From Candidatus Poribacteria bacterium (GTDB lineage: Bacteria > Poribacteria > WGA-4E > WGA-3G), in NCBI GenBank assembly GCA_022828145.1, contig JAJEJA010000085.1:1-42219 (forward strand): a DNA stretch of 42,219 nt. The letters are read 5' to 3'. The number at the start of each line of letters is the position of its first letter. Within the stretch, counting starts at the first letter, position 1. The notes under the pieces were generated by a model that saw nothing but the letters and a program-made list of their open reading frames with translations, was not told the DNA's origin and did no database searches. Positions 24,351 through 30,461 of this stretch are shown one piece after another. The translations under genes and the position numbers were made by a program.

Positions 24351-24514
24351 CATAGGAGATTTTAGAGTAAATTATAACGTGAGTTGATATATAGCAACTT
24401 CTAAACATAAAGGCAAATTAACATCAGGGTTAGATTCCTAATCCATCCGATCGTGGAGTGCAAGTTTCCAATTGTTTTCAAAATTCACTATATTACCGAT
24501 ACTTGTGAAATCAA

Positions 24515-24616
24515 ATATAGGAAACACAAGAACCCCTTCCGTGTCCTCCGTGTAATCCGCGATTCAGACAAAAAAACCGTCTGAATCGCGGATTACACGG
24601 AGAACACAGAGGACAC
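24515..24616. repeat. Large inverted repeat left of the GxxExxY gene
   Basis: A 24-bp perfect stem joins 24546-24569 and 24579-24602; the right arm begins GTCTGAATCGCGGATTACAC and the loop is A-rich. The left arm is a partial copy of the right end of the direct repeat at 24581-24720 and starts with ATATAGGAAACACAAG. Confidence 0.85.
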
Positions 24617-24720
24617 AGAAAAAGAGGGCTTTGGTCACGCACACAAGTTTTCTTATGAAAACAGATATAGGAAACACAAGAGTCCCTTCCGCGCCTTCCG
24701 TGCTTTCCGCGATTCAGACA
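24581..24720 (+). repeat. Left flanking direct repeat of the GxxExxY unit
   Basis: This is 140 bases, nearly identical to 25168-25316. It begins CTGAATCGCGGATTACACGG and ends TTTCCGCGATTCAGACA, so its two ends are themselves inverted copies of one another. Confidence 0.9.
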
Positions 24721-24742
24721 GAATATGAAAGGATACAAGAGA

Positions 24743-25141
24743 ATGAGTAAAAGTTTGAAATATCAAGACATCACTGACAAGATAATTGGGGCAGCGATTG
24801 AAGTCCATAAGTTTTTGGGAAACGGATTCCAAGAGGTGATTTATCAAAGAGCGTTAGCTGTAGAATTGCGGAAGGCAGGAATGGAATTTGCTCGGGAAGT
24901 TGAGCACGATATATATTACAAAGATTTCCCTGAACCTATTGGAACGCGACGCGCTGATTTCGTAGTGGAAGGAAACGTGTTGGTGGAATTAAAAGCTATC
25001 ACGATGTTAGAACCTGTTCATGAAACACAGATATTAAATTATCTGAAGGTATACCGATTAGAAATAGGCTTGTTAATCAATTTCGGTGAGAAAAGGATAA
25101 ACGTCAAAAGATTGATTCTATCACAACCGAATCACAGGTGA
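24743..25141 (+). CDS. GxxExxY family protein (PD-(D/E)xK fold)
   Basis: This encodes 132 residues from ATG 24743 (an in-frame ATG at 24725 lies at the edge of the flanking repeat). The signature GFQEVIY gives the family its name (G-x2-E-x2-Y). A nuclease-like core follows: RADFVVEGNVLVELKAI with Asp and E-L-K as likely metal-site residues. HETQILNYLKVYRLEIGLLINFG and the C-terminal VKRLI complete the known pattern. The family is widespread, multicopy in many genomes and biochemically uncharacterised. This copy lies between direct repeats of 140 and 149 bases, which suggests the gene and its flanks moved or were duplicated as one unit. Confidence 0.9.
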   Translation: MSKSLKYQDITDKIIGAAIEVHKFLGNGFQEVIYQRALAVELRKAGMEFAREVEHDIYYKDFPEPIGTRRADFVVEGNVLVELKAITMLEPVHETQILNYLKVYRLEIGLLINFGEKRINVKRLILSQPNHR

Positions 25142-25167
25142 TGTGTTAGAATCTTGGATTTTTCCAT

Positions 25168-25316
25168 CTGAATCGCAGATTACACGGAGAACACAGAGGA
25201 CACAGAAAAAGAGGATTTTGACCACGCACACAGGTTTTCTTGTGAAAACAGATATAGGAGACACAAGAGTCCCTTCCGTGCCTTCCGTGTCTTCAGTGCT
25301 TTCCGCGATTCAGACA
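25168..25316 (+). repeat. Right flanking direct repeat of the GxxExxY unit
   Basis: This is 149 bases, matching 24581-24720 and differing by a 9-base insertion (TCTTCAGTG region) and scattered substitutions. Landmarks are GAGAACACAGAGGACACAG, TGAAAACAGATATAGGA and TTTCCGCGATTCAGACA. It is the main content of the 316-base gap before the oxidoreductase gene. Confidence 0.9.
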
Positions 25317-25323
25317 AATAGAG

Positions 25324-25388
25324 TGACAAAATATTTACACCCCTTCGTAAAGCATCTCCTTGATATTCTCCTTAATTGTGTGTATAAT
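25324..25388 (+). promoter_or_regulatory. Promoter with conserved upstream element, oxidoreductase gene
   Basis: The element TGACAAAATATTTACACCCC (25324-25343) is followed by TTGATA (25360-25365), a 17-bp spacer and a perfect TATAAT (25383-25388). TTACAC lies 48 bases before the -10. Confidence 0.85.
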
Positions 25389-25457
25389 ACTTATCATTGC
25401 ACATTTTATGTTTTCGCTGCACTTGACAGAACATTAGGTCATAATAAAGGATTGTAA

Positions 25458-26627
25458 ATGACAGATCAAACATCAAAAACACATCGTGTCGGAATCATCA
25501 TGAACGGCGTCACAGGCAGGATGGGAACTAACCAACACCTCATCCGTTCTATTCTATCCATTGCAGAAGATGGCGGTATTCCAATCGGAGATGGCGGAGC
25601 GATTATGCCTGAACCGTTTCTCGTCGGTAGAAATCCAGCTAAATTAGAGAAACTTTCAGAAACGACAGGCGTAGAAAAGTGGAGCACAGACCTTGATGCA
25701 ACGCTTGCTGAAGATGATTATTCCATCTATTTTGACGCGCAAGTTACATCCAGACGTGTTAATGCTGTGCAATCTGCTATCTCTGCAGGAAAACACATCT
25801 ATTGTGAAAAACCGACTGCTACAAACACTGCGGATGCGTATAGTCTGTATGAACAAGCAGCAAAAGCTGGACTTAAAAACGGTGTCGTTCAAGATAAACT
25901 CTGGTTACCCGGTATTCAGAAATTAAAACGGTTGATTGATGCGGACTTCTTCGGCAAAATCATCTCTGTCCGTGGAGAATTCGGCTATTGGGTTTTCCAA
26001 GGTGATGCCATCCCAACACAACGTCCTTCATGGAATTACCGTTCAGAAGATGGAGGTGGAATCATCCTTGATATGTTCAGCCACTGGCGATATGTGTTAG
26101 ATAACCTTTTCGGTGCTGTCAAAGGCGTATCCTGTATCGCAACCACGCACCTACCACAACGATGGGATGAGGAAAACAAACCGTATCAATGCACCGCAGA
26201 AGATGCTGCCTACGCTACCTTTGAATTGGAAGATGGAATTATCGCTCACTTCAACTCATCCTGGGCAGTACGGGTGAGACGTGACGATCTTCTAACAATA
26301 CAAGTAGACGGTTTGAACGGTTCTGCAATTGCAGGATTACGTGATTGCTGGATACAACCCCTCTCTGGCACGCCGCGTCCTGTCTGGAACCCTGATATTG
26401 AACAACCGATCAAATTCTTTGATGGTTGGCTCAAGATTCCGGAACAGGAAACATATCAGAACGCATTTAGAGCGCAATGGGAGTTATTTCTACGTCATGT
26501 CGTTAACGATGAACCATTCCCATGGACACTCCTTGAAGGTGCAAAGGGGGTGCAATTAGCAGAAAAAGGAATGGAATCCTGGCAGACACGGAGATGGATA
26601 GATATACCGGAACTTTCAGCACTATAA
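25458..26627 (+). CDS. Gfo/Idh/MocA family NAD(P)-dependent oxidoreductase
   Basis: This encodes 389 residues. The N-terminal Rossmann domain has VGIIMNGVTGRMG as the dinucleotide-binding turn. The family motif EKP occurs in GKHIYCEKPTATN near residue 118, followed by a C-terminal beta-sheet domain with GGGIILDMFSHWRYVLDN (the DxxxH pair used in catalysis) and an edge strand region GIIAHFNSSWAVR. Family members oxidise sugars, cyclitols or sugar acids; no specific substrate can be assigned. The Rossmann turn is atypical because a GRMG segment stands where GxGxxG is usual. It has its own promoter, and a second promoter follows, so it is probably monocistronic. Confidence 0.88.
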   Translation: MTDQTSKTHRVGIIMNGVTGRMGTNQHLIRSILSIAEDGGIPIGDGGAIMPEPFLVGRNPAKLEKLSETTGVEKWSTDLDATLAEDDYSIYFDAQVTSRRVNAVQSAISAGKHIYCEKPTATNTADAYSLYEQAAKAGLKNGVVQDKLWLPGIQKLKRLIDADFFGKIISVRGEFGYWVFQGDAIPTQRPSWNYRSEDGGGIILDMFSHWRYVLDNLFGAVKGVSCIATTHLPQRWDEENKPYQCTAEDAAYATFELEDGIIAHFNSSWAVRVRRDDLLTIQVDGLNGSAIAGLRDCWIQPLSGTPRPVWNPDIEQPIKFFDGWLKIPEQETYQNAFRAQWELFLRHVVNDEPFPWTLLEGAKGVQLAEKGMESWQTRRWIDIPELSAL

Positions 26628-26725
26628 GTGAAGGCGGTGAACGTTCTCGCGCTGATCTTCACATTCTTCACATTTCCATCTGCATACTTCTGTGTTCCTC
26701 TATGTCCTCCGAGATTCAACAAAGA

Positions 26726-26754
26726 TTGCATTCTCAAGAAAAATGCTGTATAAT
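26726..26754 (+). promoter_or_regulatory. Promoter of the 26850-rtcB pair
   Basis: TTGCAT (26726-26731), a 17-bp spacer and perfect TATAAT (26749-26754). It lacks the conserved upstream TTTACACACC element, which makes it a useful contrast to the five promoters that have it. Confidence 0.75.
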
Positions 26755-26849
26755 AAACATCTGGTCTAACATTCTGACTTATGTGGGATGTGCGTCGGGG
26801 TTGCAATACCTATCACACTGGTAGATTATTTCCAAGGAGATTCTCTCAC

Positions 26850-27455
26850 ATGGCGTATAGCAATTTTACCTTAGAGGAAACACGCAAAACATTTAACCTT
26901 AAAACAGAAGAAGCTGTTGGCATTTTTGCCGATATAGAACCTATACCACCAAGCACACTTCTCGCCTCGGTGTTGGAGCGAAATGTCCCCTTAGCGTTAG
27001 CTATAGACACTGAAAAAGCAAGATCAGAACTGATTGTTGTAGATGTTCTGGTTGAGCTCAGGGAACACTTTGAACGACGCATCAGTTTTTTCTCTGGGAT
27101 CGACTTTAACGTAAATGCTGAAGACGGACTTACGGGTGTTTGCGATTTCTTGGTAAGCCTTTCACCGAGTCAATTTTCTTTACGGGCACCAGTCATCCTC
27201 CTTGTTGAGGCGAAAAAGGATGACTTTCTGGTAGGGTTAGGGCAGTGTGTTGCAGAAATGATCGCTGCACAACGTTTCAATGCAGAAGAAGGGAATAATA
27301 TCGCTTGTATTTATGGAACCATCACATCCGGAATAAATTGGCTTTTCCTCAAATTGGAGGAAAAGAAACTCTACATTGACATGAATGCTTATCATATATC
27401 CCAGTGCGATATGATATTGGGGATTCTGGCAAGTATGGTGGAACAAAAAGCATAA
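26850..27455 (+). CDS. Hypothetical protein with nuclease-like core
   Basis: This encodes 201 residues from ATG 26850, supported by AAGGAG upstream and by MAYSNFTLEETRKTF as a natural start; an earlier in-frame ATG at 26781 would add 23 residues of poor composition. The centre has GVCDFLVSLSPSQF, then VILLVEAKKDDFLVGLGQC, a D...E-x-K arrangement as in PD-(D/E)xK nucleases, and a helix with MIAAQRFN. A strand pair near the end is IACIYGTITSGINWLFL. Similar proteins are common as uncharacterised entries in Cyanobacteria and candidate phyla. rtcB follows 37 bases later on the same transcript, but a shared function is not established. Confidence 0.65.
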   Translation: MAYSNFTLEETRKTFNLKTEEAVGIFADIEPIPPSTLLASVLERNVPLALAIDTEKARSELIVVDVLVELREHFERRISFFSGIDFNVNAEDGLTGVCDFLVSLSPSQFSLRAPVILLVEAKKDDFLVGLGQCVAEMIAAQRFNAEEGNNIACIYGTITSGINWLFLKLEEKKLYIDMNAYHISQCDMILGILASMVEQKA

Positions 27456-27492
27456 AAAGAACTAAGAAAACAGACACAAGGGAGGCACTATC

Positions 27493-28947
27493 ATGGCAGA
27501 AAATGTAACCCTACAAAAAATTGACGACTACCGTTGGCGTATCCCGAAGAGTTACATGAAAGGAATGCGTGTAGACGGCATAGTTTACGCCAACGAAAAA
27601 CTTCTTGAACAAGCTAAAAGTGATGAAGCACTACAGCAGGTTGCAAATGTCGCACATCTGCCGGGGATCGTCAAACACTCGCTCGCTATGCCCGATTTGC
27701 ACTGGGGATACGGTTTCGTTATCGGCGGGGTTGCAGCAACCGACCCAAAAGCAGACGGAGTCGTTTCTCCCGGAGGAATAGGCTACGATATTAACTGCGG
27801 TGTACGCCTAATCAGAACAAACCTAAAGGACACGCAGTTAGAAGGCAAAACAAAAGGACTCATCGGAGAGTTATTTGACAGTGTGCCTTGTGGTGTTGGT
27901 TCAAGAGGACAGATAAATCTATCCTTAAATGAAGAAAAATACATGATAGAAAAAGGCGCACAATGGGCAATTGAACGTGAATACGGACATCCAGATGATC
28001 TGCAATACACTGAAGCGACAGGATTCCTACAACATGCCAGTGCTGATGCCGCAAGTCAACGTGCATTAGAACGCGGGAAGAATCAACTCGGAACACTCGG
28101 TTCAGGAAACCATTTTTTGGAAGTACAGGTCGTTGATCGTATCTTCTATCAGGAAGCAGCAGATGCAATGGGATTGGAGGTCGGTAATGTATGTGTTATG
28201 ATTCATACCGGTTCACGTGGGTTCGGCTATCAGATCTGCGATGAACATGTCAAGAGTTGGGTTCAAGTCACTGAAAGATACGGCATAAATCTGCCTGATC
28301 GCCAGCTTGCGTCTGCTCCAATTAACTCCCCAGAAGGTCAGGATTATATCACTGCAATGGCGTGTAGTGCAAATTATGCTTGGAACAACAGGCAATGTAT
28401 AATGCATCTTGTCCGTCAAACCTTCATGAAGTATTTTGACACAACAGAGGATGAACTCGGTTTGGAGCTTGTGTATGATGTATCACATAACATCGGTAAG
28501 TTTGAGAAGCATGATGTTGATGGAGAAGAACGTGAGTTGTTTGTCCATCGCAAAGGCGCAACACGTGCTTTTCCTGCAGGACATCCTGAGATACCCGAAA
28601 AATATCAAAAAGTTGGGCAACCTGTGTTGATACCCGGTGATATGGGAACTGCATCTTATGTACTGGTCGGAGATCCGGGGGCTATGAAGGAGACCTGGGG
28701 CACAACCTGCCACGGTGCGGGTAGAGTCCTTTCACGACGCAAAGCGATTGCGCTAACTGAGGGACGTTCCATTCAGAAAGACCTTGAAAAAAGAGGCATC
28801 TATGTGCGTGCCGAAGGCAAACGGACACTGCAGGAGGAAACCCCTGAGGCATACAAGGATGTTGATGAAGTTGTTCGCGTAGTTGACGAAGCAGGACTTT
28901 CACGCCGCGTCGCGCGTCTACGACCCATTGGTGTTGTGAAAGGATAG
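27493..28947 (+). CDS. rtcB: RNA-splicing ligase RtcB
   Basis: This encodes 484 residues, the usual length. The active-site blocks are all present. MPDLHWGYGFVIGGVAA is followed by SPGGIGYDINCGVR with the Mn-binding Cys near residue 102. Then come LGSGNHFLEVQ, MIHTGSRGFGYQ, YDVSHNIGKFE, HRKGATRAFP, PGDMGTASYVL and TCHGAGRVLSRR with the guanylylated His. RtcB joins RNA 2',3'-cyclic phosphate or 3'-phosphate ends to 5'-OH ends using GTP and Mn, in RNA repair or tRNA splicing. No archease gene is in the window. ThpR, also acting on 2',3'-cyclic phosphate ends, is encoded at 8861 in another operon. GGGAGG precedes ATG 27493. Confidence 0.96.
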   Translation: MAENVTLQKIDDYRWRIPKSYMKGMRVDGIVYANEKLLEQAKSDEALQQVANVAHLPGIVKHSLAMPDLHWGYGFVIGGVAATDPKADGVVSPGGIGYDINCGVRLIRTNLKDTQLEGKTKGLIGELFDSVPCGVGSRGQINLSLNEEKYMIEKGAQWAIEREYGHPDDLQYTEATGFLQHASADAASQRALERGKNQLGTLGSGNHFLEVQVVDRIFYQEAADAMGLEVGNVCVMIHTGSRGFGYQICDEHVKSWVQVTERYGINLPDRQLASAPINSPEGQDYITAMACSANYAWNNRQCIMHLVRQTFMKYFDTTEDELGLELVYDVSHNIGKFEKHDVDGEERELFVHRKGATRAFPAGHPEIPEKYQKVGQPVLIPGDMGTASYVLVGDPGAMKETWGTTCHGAGRVLSRRKAIALTEGRSIQKDLEKRGIYVRAEGKRTLQEETPEAYKDVDEVVRVVDEAGLSRRVARLRPIGVVKG

Positions 28948-28994
28948 AGTATAGTTATGTAATCAAGTTAAAATAGCTTGAGTTTGATAAATCA

Positions 28995-29140
28995 GATTTT
29001 CCCAGGCCGGTAGGTTCGGTTTCCTAACCGAACTGGTTTTGTGCCAATGCGTTCATAAAGGTTTTCGCGAAGGATACGGCAAAATACGCGTTTGGTATTC
29101 TGCGTGGGTTAGGAAATCGCACCTACCAGCCTGGGAAATC
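28995..29140. repeat. 146-bp element bounded by about 35-bp inverted repeats
   Basis: The left arm 28995-29029 (GATTTTCCCAGGCCGGTAGG, then TTCGGTTTCCTAACC) matches the inverse of the right arm 29107-29140 (GGTTAGGAAATCGCACCTAC, then CAGCCTGGGAAATC). The interior includes a conserved-loop hairpin at 29079-29103: GCAAAATAC, GCGTTTG, GTATTCTGC. It resembles a small non-autonomous palindromic element. Confidence 0.8.
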
Positions 29141-29141
29141 C

Positions 29142-29450
29142 CTCTTGTTGATGGGCTATATAAGACCGATTATAGCTTCATACCTTTCGCACCGCTGGTG
29201 CTTGGGTTTTCGGCGGCTCGTGTTCTATACATCTTCCGCACTGAAATCAACGCTATGAATGCGCGTATGGCATTCAGCCAAATCAACGCCAAATGCGCGT
29301 TTGGCATTTGGCGGGTGTTGATATGTGATTTTCCAAAACCTCAGAGAGGCGAAAGGTGTATAGTCCGCATTGATTCCAACCAATAGCAAGCCCTAGAGGG
29401 GCGAAAGGTGCATCAAACGCACTAATGTGTTTCACTAAATTGACGTCTAT
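29142..29450 (+). repeat. Dispersed intergenic repeat, long copy
   Basis: This is the counterpart of 18501-18774. Most of the extra length is explained by the 34-base unit at 29279-29312, placed directly after the hairpin at 29252-29278. Shared landmarks include CCTTTCGCACCGCTGGTGCT and CTCAGAGAGGCGAAAGGTGT. Confidence 0.85.
29279..29312 (+). repeat. 34-bp hairpin insertion unit (copy b)
   Basis: A perfect 9-bp stem, GCCAAATGC (29288-29296) and GCATTTGGC (29304-29312), encloses loop GCGTTTG and follows CAAATCAAC. The unit is absent from the otherwise matching repeat at 18501-18774, where GCATTCAGC joins directly to GGGTG. Confidence 0.85.
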
Positions 29451-29556
29451 GGTGCGTAAAGTTATTGTCACTATAAGTGTCAATTTTGGGATTTCATAAG
29501 CTCTTAATAGTAGTAGGCACTCTCCGAGTGCCGTCTCAACAAAACTTTACACACCC
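29451..29556 (+). repeat. Dispersed hairpin repeat, copy 4 (full length)
   Basis: The left end GGTGCGTAAAGTTATTGTCA and the right end ACAAAACTTTACACACCC are inverted copies. The hairpin GGCACTC (29516-29522) with GAGTGCC (29526-29532) lies between. The TTATGAAAAAAGG stretch of the other copies is deleted before the right end. Confidence 0.85.
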
Positions 29557-29582
29557 GTGCAGTAGGCATTATAACCGAAGCA

Positions 29583-29622
29583 CGAAATAGAGTTTCACAC
29601 CCTGGAGCAAACGAACTTGAGT
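29583..29622 (+). promoter_or_regulatory. Probable promoter remnant, cut by an IS derivative
   Basis: GTTTCACACCC (29592-29602) is followed 14 bases later by TTGAGT (29617-29622), the spacing used by the other motif-bearing promoters. The expected -10 position falls inside the element that starts at about 29635, so no -10 is present. Confidence 0.4.
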
Positions 29623-29634
29623 CGGCTTATGCAA

Positions 29635-29880
29635 CAGGACTTTCGCATTATTCAAAATTATTGCAGGATTGGAAAGTTGATATCGCATATAATCAACCAA
29701 TAAACTTCGTTTAACTTCATAGATTGTTTTGCCAAGTGTCCGTGCAACACGATTGAAACAGACCCATACTTGAATACAACAAGCAAATTATCGGAAAATA
29801 GGTTTTCCTTCTTATTAGAGTTTGTAAATGTAGTCATAATATAATAGTATACACCATTTCATAAAAATGCGTAAGTCCTA
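29635..29880 (-). mobile_element. Internally deleted IS derivative A
   Basis: The ends AGGACTTTCGCA (from 29636) and TGCGTAAGTCCTA (to 29880) are inverted. About 45 bases in from the right end, on the minus strand, an ATG opens MTTFTNSNKKENLF and then loses frame, which looks like the start of a decayed transposase. The right 90 bases match derivative B in inverse orientation. Confidence 0.65.
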
Positions 29881-30029
29881 TTTATATTATACCATATAAA
29901 CCCAGTAAATACAAGGGTTTAGGACGCTTAAATTACTCTTTCTCAAGTCCAAAACGACTAATTCCGTCAAAAAATGTATTAAAAACAAGCACGAAGTGTA
30001 GGTTGCTTATAGTCTATTTATATTAATAT

Positions 30030-30061
30030 TTGACAATTTTGATAAAATGCCTTATTATAAT
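30030..30061 (+). promoter_or_regulatory. Promoter-like sequence, duplicate of 24319
   Basis: TTGACA (30030-30035), 17 bp, TATTAT (30053-30058), with an overlapping TATAAT at 30056-30061. IS derivative B begins only 15 bases downstream. It may still drive the helicase gene, with a leader of about 400 bases. Confidence 0.5.
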
Positions 30062-30075
30062 TATTGTAATTGTAT

Positions 30076-30281
30076 AGGACTTACACGTTATTTAGTAAAA
30101 TGGTGTATACCAAACTATTATGACTACACTTACAAATTCTAAAAAAAGGAAGTTTATTTTCCGATAATTGTTGATATTTGTTAGCAAGTTTCACTCATTA
30201 GACAAAAACCTACTTTACGAATCGTTTAGATAAATGGATCTGTAATCAACTCTCAAATCCTTCAAGACTGCGTAAGTCCTA
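30076..30281 (+). mobile_element. Internally deleted IS derivative B
   Basis: The ends TAGGACTTAC (from 30076) and GTAAGTCCTA (to 30281) are perfect inverted repeats. The first 90 bases match derivative A and include ATG with MTTLTNSKKRKF before a stop. At 206 bases it cannot encode a transposase and would need help in trans. The rest of the gap up to 30461 holds a GGGGATATATGTTTATA repeat fragment. Confidence 0.7.
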
Positions 30282-30461
30282 TTGATAAGACTCATCGTTA
30301 GAGAAAGGTTTCGTAGGGGCGGGGTTTCCTCGCCAGAGAATTACCAATTTAAACTGAATCTTCATTAGGGGATATATGTTTATAGCGCGAATGTGAATAT
30401 ATGGGAAAACTATCAAAATAAACGGTTCACTAACACAAGATGTAATAAGAGGAAAACGCCT

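Noticed and set aside
24427..24475. tRNA-like segment with GGGTTAGATTCCTAATCC
   Set aside because: A T-arm-like stem can be drawn, but no acceptor, D or anticodon arms fit around it.
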